From CAZBRS01 sp964494475 (GTDB lineage: Bacteria; Myxococcota_A; UBA9042; CAZBRS01): DNA of 23,717 nucleotides. Below the pieces are notes generated by a model. It worked only from the letters and a program-made list of their open reading frames with translations. It was not told the DNA's origin and made no database searches. Location of the stretch: NCBI GenBank assembly GCA_964494475.1, contig CAZBRS010000069.1, positions 1 to 23,717 on the forward strand. The letters run 5' to 3'. Shown in pieces: positions 13,595 to 22,283 of this stretch. Numbering within the stretch: the first letter of the stretch is position 1; each line of letters starts with the position of its first letter. The position numbers were made by a program, and so were the translations under genes.

Positions 13595-15490
13595 ATGCGT
13601 AGACCCCTCTCCCTGTCCCTCGCGCTCCTCGGCCTGGCGAGCCTGATCGCCGCGTGCGGCGCCGACGGCGCGGCCAGCACCTCGGGCGATGCATCGAACG
13701 ACGACGTGGTCGAGGCGGTCGAGGCGGCCGACGCGGCCGACAGCGCCGACCCGGCCGACGCGACCGGCGACACGCCCACGAACCCCGGCGAGGTCGGGGA
13801 GGTCGAGGCCGACGCCGCGCCCCTCGAGCCACAGGTCGCCATCGCCTTCACGGCTCCCCCTCCCGGCACCTACGCCACCGACTGCGAGGCCGCCCTGCCC
13901 GTCGAGGTCGTGCTGGCGCCCGCCGACGCGGCCGCGCTGGTCACGATCCAGGGCCAGGCCGTCACACCGAGCGGCGGCCTCGCGTCGCTCGCCGTGCGCC
14001 CCCAGGAGGGCCTGAACGTGCTGAAGGCCGTGGCGGTCGACGCCCACGGCGGCAAGAGCCGCGAGCACCGCGCCCTGCTCTGCGGCACCTACGCGCCCCC
14101 CGAGACGCTGGTCCGGAGCGCCGCCGACCTCTACCTGGGCCACCTGGCGCTGGCCGCCCTCGTGAGCGTGGCGGCCGACGTCTTCGACGGGCTCGATCTC
14201 ACGTCGGGCTTCACGGGGGCGCCGGTCTACGAGAACGATCTGCTGCGCATCGACATCGTGCGCATCGACCACGCGCCGGGAACGGTCTTCGAGCTGGTGC
14301 CCGGCGAGGGCGACCTCGAGCTCGAGCTCGGCGTGCTGGGCGTCGACGCCAGCTTCACCATCACGCTGAAGGGCTCGTCGCAGACCACCTACGACGCCCG
14401 GGTGCACGCCGACCGGCTGAGCGCCTGGGCCACGGTATCGTTGACCCTGGGCCCCGACGGGCAGCCCGACGTGGGGCTCGACCGGCTGGCCTTCGACTTC
14501 GACGGGCTCGAGTTCTACCTCGAGGGCTACGAAGACGACCTGCTGGCCCTGCTCCCGAGCCTGCGCGACGTACTGGTCGAGCTGCTCGAATCGATGCTGG
14601 CGTCCACGCTGCAGGAGATGCTCCCGCCCGCGCTCGAAAAGGGCCTGGCGCGCCTGTCGGAGCCCTTCGACCTCGAGCTGCTGGGGCAGTCGTTCCAGCT
14701 GCGCTTCAAACCGAGCGTGATCGACGTGAAGCCGGCGGGCCTCCACCTGGCGCTCGACCTGGCGCTCGAGGGGTTGGACCCCGATCCGGCGTTCGTGTCA
14801 CCCGGCGTGCTCTGGACCCCCGGCAACGACGAATGGAAGAAGGGCCTCACCGGCTTCCGGCTGGCCGTGAAGGACGACCTCCTGAACGTGGTGTTCCACG
14901 AAGCCTGGCGCGCCGGCCTGCTGCAGGTGATCGTCGACCAGGCCATGCTCGACCGCCAGAAGATGGAGATCGACCTGGTGGCCGGCTTCCTGGGCGGCAT
15001 CCTCTCGCGCATCCCCAACGGGCCCGGCCCCGAGACGCCCATCCACCTCGACCTTCACCCCACCTTCCCGCCCGTGGCCAGCCTCGACCTGCCCGCCGAG
15101 GGCGGCGTGCGCCTGGGGGTCGGCGACCTGCACGTCGACGTGTGGGCCGACGAGTGGTCGTGGGTCACGCCCCTGTTGCCGCTCACGTTCACCCTGCGCG
15201 CCGAGATCCTGGTCGAGGCCAAGGCCAAGAAGCTCGCCACCACCATCCAGGCCTTCGACGTGCTGCTCGACGTCGACTCCGACGATCCGGGCCTCTTCGC
15301 GGCCGAGACCTACGCCGAGCCGTTCGCCGACGCCCTGTTCGGCATCCTCGGCCCGCTGCTCGGCGACCTCTTGACCGACTTCCCCGTGCCCGTGCCCGAG
15401 GGCCTCGTGATCTCGAGCCTGCGCGTGGGCTCGAACCCCGAGAACGGCGGCACGCTGGTCATCGAGGGTGAGGTCGAACCGGCGCCGTGA
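13595..15490 (+). CDS. Outer-membrane lipoprotein with Ig-like region and possible lipid-binding (TULIP-like) fold
   Basis: A 631-residue secreted lipoprotein. The signal peptide is followed by a lipobox, LIAAC, with the lipidated Cys21. Residues 30-78 are an Asp/Ala/Glu-rich linker (EAADAADSADPADATGD). Residues about 80-167 look like one Ig-like beta sandwich, probably closed by a Cys97-Cys163 disulfide. The remaining 460 residues alternate amphipathic strands with a long amphipathic helix (about 312-352) and end in paired strands such as GVRLGVGDLHVDVWADEW. This layout resembles two-barrel BPI/CETP-like TULIP proteins that bind lipids or LPS, but that is pattern inference and no diagnostic motif is seen. 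I chose the ATG at 13595 because it has a good GGAG ribosome-binding site and starts the signal peptide. The gene ends exactly where the convergent gene's stop begins. Confidence 0.85.
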   Translation: MRRPLSLSLALLGLASLIAACGADGAASTSGDASNDDVVEAVEAADAADSADPADATGDTPTNPGEVGEVEADAAPLEPQVAIAFTAPPPGTYATDCEAALPVEVVLAPADAAALVTIQGQAVTPSGGLASLAVRPQEGLNVLKAVAVDAHGGKSREHRALLCGTYAPPETLVRSAADLYLGHLALAALVSVAADVFDGLDLTSGFTGAPVYENDLLRIDIVRIDHAPGTVFELVPGEGDLELELGVLGVDASFTITLKGSSQTTYDARVHADRLSAWATVSLTLGPDGQPDVGLDRLAFDFDGLEFYLEGYEDDLLALLPSLRDVLVELLESMLASTLQEMLPPALEKGLARLSEPFDLELLGQSFQLRFKPSVIDVKPAGLHLALDLALEGLDPDPAFVSPGVLWTPGNDEWKKGLTGFRLAVKDDLLNVVFHEAWRAGLLQVIVDQAMLDRQKMEIDLVAGFLGGILSRIPNGPGPETPIHLDLHPTFPPVASLDLPAEGGVRLGVGDLHVDVWADEWSWVTPLLPLTFTLRAEILVEAKAKKLATTIQAFDVLLDVDSDDPGLFAAETYAEPFADALFGILGPLLGDLLTDFPVPVPEGLVISSLRVGSNPENGGTLVIEGEVEPAP

Positions 15491-17752
15491 TCACATCCCG
15501 TTCGGGTTGATGGCCACGACATTGGCCCCTGCGGGGTACCCGTACGACACGTCGGTGTCGTAGCCGTACACGTAGGCCATCACGGGCTTGTCGGCCGTCA
15601 ACGTGTGCACGCCGTCGGCGATGGCCTGGCGGTAGACGACGTAGCCCGAGGCCCCGGCGGGAGCGGCGCCGGAGGCGGCCAGCGGAGCGCCGTCGAGGGT
15701 CACGCTGGTCGTGGTGCCCGCGACGATCGACACGTAGTCCTTGGCGTACTTGTCGGGCACCAGGAACACGTAGTCGGCGCGGAACTGCTCGTTCGGGATC
15801 ATGAGGATGAACGCGGGATCGCCCGTGTGCTCGCAGCAGTCGTCGTCGCTGAGGCAGTCGCCCAGGCCGTTGTCGCAGTCGCCGGGGAAGAGCAGGAAGG
15901 CACCCTCGCACGAGCCGCACGGAGCCGACAGGAACGACGAGGCCATGAACTGGCCCACCAGGATGGGACGATCGGCCTTGATCGACAGGTCCTTGCGGCT
16001 CTGGAACTCGAAGACCTCGTTGGCCTGCAGGGTGGGCACACCGACCTCGGGCGGGTCGAGGGTCACGTGGGTGTCGGGCTCGGAGGCCACGATGCGCCAG
16101 AAGGCCACCTCCTGGTGGCGCAGCCACAGCATGGGTCCCACGTAGCTCTTGCCCCAGGCCGACAGGGGCAGCAACTGCTCCTCCATGTGGTCGCAGCAGC
16201 AGGTGAGCGCGCACTCCCCGGAGCAGGAGCCGCCGAGGCCCGGGCACGTGCCGTTCACGCAGCGCGTGTCGGGCACGTTGGAGCACTGGGTACCGCCGAA
16301 CACCGCCACCGGCGCGTCCGATTCGACCCGCGAGCCGGTGAGGTCGCTGTTGGCCTGGTCGGTCTGCACCTGCAGCACGTCGAAGGGCTCGAGCACGAAG
16401 GTATGCGCCTGACCGGGCGCCAGCGCCGGGATGGCCGCGCCGGAGGCCGCGATCGTCCCGGCCAGCGTGGGGGCCGTGGGCGTGAGCGTGACGGTGGCGG
16501 GCCCGGGCCCCACGCCCACGATGGCCACGTAGGCTCGCAGGCCGCCCACGCGCTCGGGCCACGACATGACCGTGTACTTCTTGCCCAGGGCGTTCGAGGG
16601 GATGAGCAGCGACGCGTCGTTCGAGAACACGCCCACGTTCTCGAGGGGGTTGAACTGGTAGGCGATGACGGGGATGGCCGAGGTCACGTGCCAGGCCAGC
16701 TTGTCTTGCGTGGTCAGGCTCACGTTGCGCGGCGGCAGGAAGTAGATGCGCAATTGGCGGGGCGGGATGGGCTCGGTCGGGAAGAGCGCGCCGCTCGCGT
16801 CGGTGAGCTGAGGCACCTCCTGCCCGCCCTCGAAGCGCGTGATGGTCACCTTGGCCGCATAGGTGTCGTTCACGTTCGAGACCACCACCGCGTAGGGGCT
16901 GTCGTCGGCGCCGCCGTCGTCGATCTGATCGAGGTCCGCGGCCCAGTAGTCGCAGCCGATGTTGGTGTTCAGCTTGAGGTTGTCGAGGCAGAGCGAGGTG
17001 CACGCGCCCGACTGGCACACGTTGCCGGTCTCGTTGGGGTTGCAGTCCTCGACCACGCTGGTGGTCTCGCCGCTCTCGTCGCACCGCACGACGAGCGTGC
17101 CCTTCGCGCCCTGGTCGCAGGCCAGCTTGCCCGGCATGCAGGCGTGGCACGCGCCCTCGTAGCAGAGGCCGGGGCACTCGACCGAGAAGGCCCAGAAGCC
17201 CGATCCCGTGCACTCCTCGACCGAGTCGCCGCTGCAGCGCACCGCGCCCGGCGTGCAGCCCACGCACTCGCCGCCCGCGCACTCCTTGGGGGCGCAGTCT
17301 TCGCTGGCCCAGCCGGTGCCCAGGTGGTTGCAGACCTTCTTCACGCTGCCGGCACACTTCTTCAGGTCGGGCGTGCACGGCCGGTCGACGCAGCGGCCCG
17401 CCTGGCAGGCCCGGTCAGGGCCGCACGAGAGGTCGCTCACGCACTCGATGCACAGGCGCGTGATGGCGTCGCAGTAGGGCAAGGCGGCGGGGCAGTCGCT
17501 GTCGTCGTCGCAGATCAGGTCGACGGGGGGCGCGTCGGCCTCGACAACGGCGTCGGGGTCGGGGTCGGTGCTCGCGTCGGACGAGCCCTCGGCCCCGCCC
17601 CAGTCGAGCCCGGCCGTGTCGGTGGCCATGCCGTCGCGGCGGCCGGGGTCGAGGATGCCCACGTCGGCGCGCCCCTCCGAGCCGGAGCAGGCGGCCGCGA
17701 GGAGCACGAACGCGAACGCGGCCAGCCCCAACCGATGTTCCCGTGCGCGCAT
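15491..17752 (-). CDS. Cys-rich lipoprotein with IgGFc-binding-type domain
   Basis: A 753-residue predicted surface lipoprotein. The lipobox is LLAAAC, with Cys22. An acidic linker follows (DASTDPDPDAVVEADAPP). Residues about 79-275 form a Cys-rich region of short repeats (CDDDSDC, CIECVSDLSC, CVGCTPGAVRC, CPGLCYEGACHAC), which are presumably small disulfide-bonded modules. The rest matches the IgGFc-binding protein N-terminal type of domain common in myxobacterial proteins: VVVSNVNDTYAAKVTITRF, PVIAYQFNPLEN, EEQLLPLSAWGKSYVG, ADRPILVGQFMASS, and a C-terminal VMAYVYGYD. Two extra Cys-dense inserts interrupt this domain (ECALTCCCDH and DCLSDDDCCEH). The ligand in these bacteria is unknown, and the name comes from a mammalian homologue. 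It lies 75 nt downstream of the phospholipase gene on the same strand. Confidence 0.88.
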   Translation of the reverse strand: MRAREHRLGLAAFAFVLLAAACSGSEGRADVGILDPGRRDGMATDTAGLDWGGAEGSSDASTDPDPDAVVEADAPPVDLICDDDSDCPAALPYCDAITRLCIECVSDLSCGPDRACQAGRCVDRPCTPDLKKCAGSVKKVCNHLGTGWASEDCAPKECAGGECVGCTPGAVRCSGDSVEECTGSGFWAFSVECPGLCYEGACHACMPGKLACDQGAKGTLVVRCDESGETTSVVEDCNPNETGNVCQSGACTSLCLDNLKLNTNIGCDYWAADLDQIDDGGADDSPYAVVVSNVNDTYAAKVTITRFEGGQEVPQLTDASGALFPTEPIPPRQLRIYFLPPRNVSLTTQDKLAWHVTSAIPVIAYQFNPLENVGVFSNDASLLIPSNALGKKYTVMSWPERVGGLRAYVAIVGVGPGPATVTLTPTAPTLAGTIAASGAAIPALAPGQAHTFVLEPFDVLQVQTDQANSDLTGSRVESDAPVAVFGGTQCSNVPDTRCVNGTCPGLGGSCSGECALTCCCDHMEEQLLPLSAWGKSYVGPMLWLRHQEVAFWRIVASEPDTHVTLDPPEVGVPTLQANEVFEFQSRKDLSIKADRPILVGQFMASSFLSAPCGSCEGAFLLFPGDCDNGLGDCLSDDDCCEHTGDPAFILMIPNEQFRADYVFLVPDKYAKDYVSIVAGTTTSVTLDGAPLAASGAAPAGASGYVVYRQAIADGVHTLTADKPVMAYVYGYDTDVSYGYPAGANVVAINPNGM

Positions 17753-17779
17753 GCGAATCTCCCCCTCGCGTCAGGCTAG

Positions 17780-17807
17780 AGTCTACCGGGGTCGCGGGGG
17801 GGCGCAA
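17780..17807 (-). promoter_or_regulatory. Weak candidate promoter in the 75-nt spacer before the IgGFc-type lipoprotein gene
   Basis: On the minus strand, TTGCGC (17802-17807) and TAGACT (17780-17785) are 16 nt apart. They sit in the only AT-containing patch of the 75-nt spacer (17753-17827). The gene may have its own promoter or be read through from the phospholipase gene. No terminator hairpin with a U-tract was found in this spacer. Confidence 0.25.
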
Positions 17808-17827
17808 GTTCGGGGGAGCGCCAGGGC

Positions 17828-19996
17828 TCAGAACGCGTCCGGCCCCACCTCGAGCAGGTAGTCGTCGGTGAAGGTGAGCGGGTAGGCGAAGCCGTCGGGG
17901 CGGTGAAGGACCGCCGCCTCAGCGACGTCGGCGGGCGACAGGCTCTCGTCGGCGTTCAGCCACCAGGCCTCGACCTCGGCGTTGGCGGCGGCCGTGTCGC
18001 GGAGGAGCACGAAGTTCGCCAGGGGGTCGTCGCTGACCTGGCCCGCGAGGCGGGGGCCCAGGAAGTTCCGGTAGATGCGCTCGCGTTGGGTGCGCACCCA
18101 GGTGGCGTCGGCCACGGCCACGTTCAGCTCGCCCTCGTAGAGCACGCCGCGGTTGTTCTTGTTGCAGGAGCCCACCGACAGGTAGACGTCGTCGACGATC
18201 AGGATCTTCGAGTGCGTGTCCATGGTCTGGAAGTAGAAGCTGGCGGTCTCGTCGCCGTCGGCCGGCGCGTCGTAGCGCGGCACGGCGTCGAAGGCCTTGA
18301 ACTGCAGCATGAGATAGCGGTCGGGGAAGTTGTCGCGGTACAGGTGGTCGGCCTTCACGGTGTACTTCTTGCCGCCGTCGGAGGCGGTGACGGGCTTGGT
18401 GACCACGATCAACGTGAGCTCGGGCCGCGCCAGCATGGCCTCGTAGATGACGGCGTCGAGCAGGGGCATGCGGAAGTACTGGTCCTCGATGTAGATGTAC
18501 TCTTCGGCGTTGGCCAGGGCCTTGGTCCAGGTCTCGAGGATCGACTGCTCGGCGATGGGCTCGGGCAGGGTGGGCGTCACCTGCGCCAGCACGCCCGGGG
18601 TCCAGGGGTCGGGGCGGGGCAAGAGCGCGAACGGCGCGGCGTTCTCGGCGAACATCGCGCCCTCCTCGATCCCTTGCTCCCAGCGCAGGCGCAGCACGTC
18701 GTCGGCGTCGGTGGCGCCGGGGCCCTCGACGCGGATGCCGTAGTCCTTGCGCGGCCCGAGGTCGGGCAACTGCAGCTTCTGCTGCACGCGGTGGCGCTCC
18801 TCGGGCGTGGACTGGAACTTCATGCGGCGCGGCTCGAAGACGGCGTGCTCCTCGGTGTCCCAGTCGGTGCTCTTCACGTTCATGCCCGCGATGAAGGCCA
18901 CGCGCCCGTCGACCATCACGGCCTTCTGGTGGTAGCTGGCCGCCTCGAGGTTCTCGGTCTCGAGGGCCGATATCTTCGCCTCGGCGCCGTCGAAGACCTC
19001 GCCGTCGAAGGCAGGGTTGGCGGCCGCGCGCGGCGCGAGATCGGGCGGCGGCACGCGCTTCGTGTAGTCGGACTGCACGGGAACGGGGGTGGGGTTCCCC
19101 TGCAGCATGACCTCGATGGGCGAGGTCGGATCGCCGCCGTGGGTGCGGATCTCGGTGTCGGAGTTCAGGTAGGCCATGCCGCCCGCCGTGCCTTCGGCGA
19201 AGCGGTTGATGAGCACCTTGGCCTCGCCACCCCCCGCCTCGAGCAGGGCCAGCATGGTCTGGGGCCGGCGCTGCTCCGCCGTGAAGTCGAGGTGCCCGTC
19301 GGGGCGGCTGAGCTCGAAGTCGCTCTGCCACCACCAGGTCGTGGCCAGCACGCGCTGCCAGGGCGCCATCAGCCGCTGGTACACGGCGGCCCAGAAGCTC
19401 TCGCCCGACAGGTACAGCTCGACGTCGTTCGTCGAGGGCGCGCGGCCGCCGGCGGCCAGCCACAGGTGGTCGAGCCCCACGTACACCGTGCGGCGCGGGC
19501 AGGCGCTGCCGTCGCGGTCGTAAGCGCCGAGCGAGGTGGCGGCGAAGGCCGTCCAGGGCGAGCCCGCCACGGGCGCCAGCACCTCGAGCACCGGCGCGCC
19601 CACGGCCGTGGACAGCACCGCGCGCACCCTGCCGGGGGCGTGGTCGGGCGCCTCGGCCTCAGCCACCAGGTCGGCGCCCAGCGGTACCTCGCCCTGCCAG
19701 TCGACCGACGCGCGCTGCTGGGGCGCCGCGCCGCTGCCGGGCGTGACCGTGAGCGTATAGGCGGGCAGGCGCCGGCCCCACGCGTCGAGCACCACCACCC
19801 GCACCTGGGGCAGGTCGGGGCAGTCGGACGACCACTCGGGCAGGTCAGCCGCCGCGTCGACGGGCCCGGCGTCGGGACCGGCGTCGGGACCGGCGTCGAA
19901 GCGCGCGTCGGGATTGTCGAGGGTCGAGCCGGACCCGCACGCCCCGCACAAGGTCACCATCAGCGCTGCCCAGGCGATGATTCCGCGTCGCTCCAT
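17828..19996 (-). CDS. Secreted phospholipase D-family lipoprotein with two HKD motifs
   Basis: A 722-residue lipoprotein. The signal peptide ends in a slightly atypical lipobox, TLCGAC, with likely lipidated Cys20. A linker with PDAGPDAG repeats follows (residues 34-49). Residues about 64-140 resemble a carboxypeptidase-regulatory or Ig-like beta domain. Two phospholipase D catalytic motifs follow: His356-x-Lys358-x4-Asp363 in SYHQKAVMVDG with downstream GMN, and His595-x-Lys597-x4-Asp602 in DTHSKILIVDD with downstream GSCNKNNRG. Both are complete, so one intact bilobed active site is expected, acting on phospholipid or other phosphodiesters outside the cytoplasm. The second half (EEYIYIEDQYFR, ELTLIVVTKP) is the usual PLD scaffold. 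The ATG follows a GAGGAG ribosome-binding site. Whether it modifies the cell's own envelope or attacks prey or host lipids is unknown. Confidence 0.92.
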   Translation of the reverse strand: MERRGIIAWAALMVTLCGACGSGSTLDNPDARFDAGPDAGPDAGPVDAAADLPEWSSDCPDLPQVRVVVLDAWGRRLPAYTLTVTPGSGAAPQQRASVDWQGEVPLGADLVAEAEAPDHAPGRVRAVLSTAVGAPVLEVLAPVAGSPWTAFAATSLGAYDRDGSACPRRTVYVGLDHLWLAAGGRAPSTNDVELYLSGESFWAAVYQRLMAPWQRVLATTWWWQSDFELSRPDGHLDFTAEQRRPQTMLALLEAGGGEAKVLINRFAEGTAGGMAYLNSDTEIRTHGGDPTSPIEVMLQGNPTPVPVQSDYTKRVPPPDLAPRAAANPAFDGEVFDGAEAKISALETENLEAASYHQKAVMVDGRVAFIAGMNVKSTDWDTEEHAVFEPRRMKFQSTPEERHRVQQKLQLPDLGPRKDYGIRVEGPGATDADDVLRLRWEQGIEEGAMFAENAAPFALLPRPDPWTPGVLAQVTPTLPEPIAEQSILETWTKALANAEEYIYIEDQYFRMPLLDAVIYEAMLARPELTLIVVTKPVTASDGGKKYTVKADHLYRDNFPDRYLMLQFKAFDAVPRYDAPADGDETASFYFQTMDTHSKILIVDDVYLSVGSCNKNNRGVLYEGELNVAVADATWVRTQRERIYRNFLGPRLAGQVSDDPLANFVLLRDTAAANAEVEAWWLNADESLSPADVAEAAVLHRPDGFAYPLTFTDDYLLEVGPDAF
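19868..19900. repeat. 12-bp in-frame tandem repeat encoding the PDAG linker
   Basis: The unit GGCGTCGGGACC occurs twice in a row (19868-19879 and 19880-19891), with a partial third copy. On the minus strand it encodes DAGP units of the phospholipase lipoprotein linker. Such units can expand or contract without a frameshift. Confidence 0.8.
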
Positions 19997-20046
19997 GCGC
20001 TTCTCCTCGGGGTTCCGTGGTCGCCCGGTGGTCGACCGTCGGGGGG

Positions 20047-20075
20047 ATCGTACCGGGTGGACGCCGACTCGTCCA
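20047..20075 (-). promoter_or_regulatory. Candidate promoter of the phospholipase D lipoprotein gene
   Basis: On the minus strand, TGGACG (20070-20075) and TACGAT (20047-20052), each matching 4 of 6 consensus bases, are separated by exactly 17 nt. They lie about 50 nt upstream of the ATG, just beside the assembly gap. This is the only plausible element in the 91 known bases upstream of the gene. Confidence 0.4.
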
Positions 20076-20087
20076 GAGGGCGGGCAC

Positions 20088-20187
20088 NNNNNNNNNNNNN
20101 NNNNNNNNNNNNNNNNNNNNNNNNNNNNNNNNNNNNNNNNNNNNNNNNNNNNNNNNNNNNNNNNNNNNNNNNNNNNNNNNNNNNNNN
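20088..20187. other. Assembly gap of 100 N
   Basis: Exactly 100 undetermined bases, the usual placeholder for a scaffold gap of unknown size. It removes the 5' part of the following gene and possibly more genes. Apparent reading frames that run across it are artefacts. Confidence 0.99.
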
Positions 20188-20466
20188 TGGGAGAAGGAGC
20201 GCGAGCGGTTCCTCGAGCTGATCGAGCGCGTGAAGGAGAACGCCCTGGACATCGGCGCGCAGGGCTACCAACTGCTGGCCGACGACGATCAGCCCTGCCG
20301 CTTCACCGAGATCATGGTCTTCGACTCGTGGAGCCAGTATCGCCGCGTGCAGGCCGAGGCCCCGTCGCGCGCGATGCAGGACGTGTACGCCGAGATCGCC
20401 GAGTGCACCATCGGCGGGCCGGGCGAGAGCCAGGTTCGCTACCTGAACCTGCTGGCGGAGGCCTGA
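20188..20466 (+). CDS. Small dimeric alpha-beta-barrel-like protein (5' truncated by gap)
   Basis: Ninety-two residues of an open frame entering from the N gap. The visible part has a charged helix (EKERERFLELIERVKENA), a strand containing FTEIMVFDSW, a second helix (SQYRRVQAEAPSRAMQDVYAEIAECT) and a short C-terminal strand (RYLNLLAEA). This beta-alpha-beta-beta pattern resembles ferredoxin-like small barrels such as the NIPSNAP or antibiotic-biosynthesis-monooxygenase types, a loose fold-level guess only. The true start and N-terminal length are lost. The gene ends 2 nt before the GTG of the secretion ATPase. That ATPase's GGAGG ribosome-binding site (20457-20461) lies inside the end of this gene, so they form one operon. 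Confidence 0.6.
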   Translation, partial: WEKERERFLELIERVKENALDIGAQGYQLLADDDQPCRFTEIMVFDSWSQYRRVQAEAPSRAMQDVYAEIAECTIGGPGESQVRYLNLLAEA

Positions 20467-20468
20467 GA

Positions 20469-22283
20469 GTGACCGAACGCACCCACGCCGGCGCCTTCGA
20501 TCTCGCCTACGTGCTGGGCGCGCTGCAGGAGCACGGGCTGATCTCCCCCGAGCAGGCCGACGAGGCGCGCCGGCGCGAGGGGGTGCAGCGCGCGCTCGTG
20601 CTCCGCGACAAGGATCGGCTGGGCCTCCGCGCGGGCGCCACGGCCTACACGGTCACGCCCATCGAGCTGCTGGCCACGCTGCACCTGCCCTCGCTGCAAG
20701 GCTACGAGCTCGACGAAGATCGCCTGACCGAGGCCATCGCCGCCCACCTCGGCCTGCCCTACGAGAAGATCGACCCCACGAAGCTCGACCAGAAGTGGAT
20801 CACCCAGACGCTCTCGCGGCCCTTCGCGCGAAAGCACGTCGTGTTGCCCCTCGCGCGGGTGGGCGACGACCTGCGCGTCGCGGTCGACAACCCCTTCGAC
20901 GTCGAGCTCTTCGAGACCCTGCGCAACCTGACGCGCTGCAACGTGAGGCCGGTGCTGGCGGCCAAATCCGACATCCTGCGGCTCATCGCCGAGATCTACG
21001 GCTTCCGCAGCTCGATCCAATCGGCCGAGCGTGACTTCGCCGACGGCGGCGACCTCGGCAACCTCGAGCAGTTCATCCAGTTGAAGTCGGTCGACGAGAT
21101 CGAGGCCACCGACCGCCACGTCATCAACGCCCTCGACTTCCTGCTGCACTACGCCCTCGATCAGCGCGCCTCCGACATCCACCTCGAGCCCAAGCGCGAT
21201 CACGGGCTCGTGCGCCTGCGCATCGACGGCATGCTGCACGCCACCCACCGCCTCCCCAAGGTCGTGCACCCGGCGCTCATCACGCGCATCAAGACCCTGT
21301 CGCGCCTCGACATCGCCGAGAAGCGCAAGCCGCAGGACGGGCGCTTCAAGGTCGAGCACCAGGGCCAGGAGGTCGAGCTGCGCGTGTCGGTCATGGCCAC
21401 GGCGTTCGGCGAGAAGATCGTGCTGCGCATCCTCGATCGCGCCGTGCTGCTCATGGACCTGGAGGAGCTCGGCTTCTACCCCGACGAGATGGCCGGCTTC
21501 CAGCGCTTCCTGGCCGAGCCGTCGGGCATCATCCTGGTGTGCGGCCCCACGGGCTCGGGCAAGACCACCACGCTCTACTCGGCGCTGCAGCACGTGACGC
21601 GGCCCGAGGTCAACGTGGTCACCATCGAAGACCCCATCGAGATGGTGATCGAGAGCTTCAACCAGACCAACGTGATGCCGCGCATCGACCTGACGTTCGC
21701 GAACCTGCTGCGCACCGTGCTGCGCCAGGACCCCGACGTCATCATGCTCGGCGAGGTGCGCGACCCGGAGACCGCCCGCCAGGCCGTGCAGGCGGCCCTC
21801 ACGGGGCATCTGGTGCTCACGTCGCTGCACACGCGTGACGCGGCCGGCTCGATCGCGCGCCTTAACGACCTGGGCGTCGAGCCCTTCCTGCTGGCCTCCA
21901 CGCTGCTGGGGGTCGTCTCGCAGCGCCTGATGCGCAAGGTGTGCGAGCGTTGCCGGACCACCGGGCCGCTCGACGTCGACGCCTGCGCGGCGCTCGGCAT
22001 CCCCGTCGACAAGGCGGCGGGGCTCGAGGTCGCGCGGGGCGAGGGCTGCACCCACTGCCGCGACACGGGCTACAAGGGCCGCACGGGCATCTACGAGGTG
22101 CTGCACGCGACCGACGCCATCCGCAAGCTCATTCGCGAGCGGGCCGACGCGACCACCCTGCGGCGGGCCGCGCGCCAGGACGGCATGCTCACGCTGCGCG
22201 AGGGCGCGGTGCGCAAGCTGGCCGACGGGATCACGTCGTTCGAGGAGGTGGTGCGCGTCACCTCCGACGTGGAGGATCGATGA
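20469..22283 (+). CDS. GspE/PilB-family type II secretion or type IV pilus ATPase
   Basis: A 604-residue hexameric cytoplasmic ATPase that would power pseudopilus or pilus assembly. An unusual N-terminal segment (residues 1-75) precedes a GspE/MshE N-terminal domain (about 79-178, HLGLPYEKID and VAVDNPFDVELFETL). The catalytic core has Walker A GPTGSGKT (359-366), an Asp box EDPIE (387-391), Walker B DPDVIMLGE (421-429), a His box in TGHLVLTSLHT (445-455), and the tetracysteine zinc motif Cys492/Cys495 and Cys527/Cys530. That zinc motif marks assembly ATPases rather than PilT-type retraction ATPases. All motifs are intact. I chose the GTG start at 20469 because GGAGG lies 7 nt upstream. No gspF/pilC, pseudopilin or other secretion gene is adjacent. 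The stop overlaps the next gene's start (ATGA). Confidence 0.95.
   Translation: MTERTHAGAFDLAYVLGALQEHGLISPEQADEARRREGVQRALVLRDKDRLGLRAGATAYTVTPIELLATLHLPSLQGYELDEDRLTEAIAAHLGLPYEKIDPTKLDQKWITQTLSRPFARKHVVLPLARVGDDLRVAVDNPFDVELFETLRNLTRCNVRPVLAAKSDILRLIAEIYGFRSSIQSAERDFADGGDLGNLEQFIQLKSVDEIEATDRHVINALDFLLHYALDQRASDIHLEPKRDHGLVRLRIDGMLHATHRLPKVVHPALITRIKTLSRLDIAEKRKPQDGRFKVEHQGQEVELRVSVMATAFGEKIVLRILDRAVLLMDLEELGFYPDEMAGFQRFLAEPSGIILVCGPTGSGKTTTLYSALQHVTRPEVNVVTIEDPIEMVIESFNQTNVMPRIDLTFANLLRTVLRQDPDVIMLGEVRDPETARQAVQAALTGHLVLTSLHTRDAAGSIARLNDLGVEPFLLASTLLGVVSQRLMRKVCERCRTTGPLDVDACAALGIPVDKAAGLEVARGEGCTHCRDTGYKGRTGIYEVLHATDAIRKLIRERADATTLRRAARQDGMLTLREGAVRKLADGITSFEEVVRVTSDVEDR

Noticed and set aside
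17813..17827. Hairpin-like GGAGCGCCAGGGCTC after the phospholipase stop as a terminator
   Set aside because: The arms are only about 4 bp and no U-tract follows in the transcript direction.
19914..20466. Continuous frame through the N gap joining upstream sequence to the ATPase operon
   Set aside because: The N run has no known length, so a frame across it is meaningless. The upstream part is antisense to the phospholipase gene.
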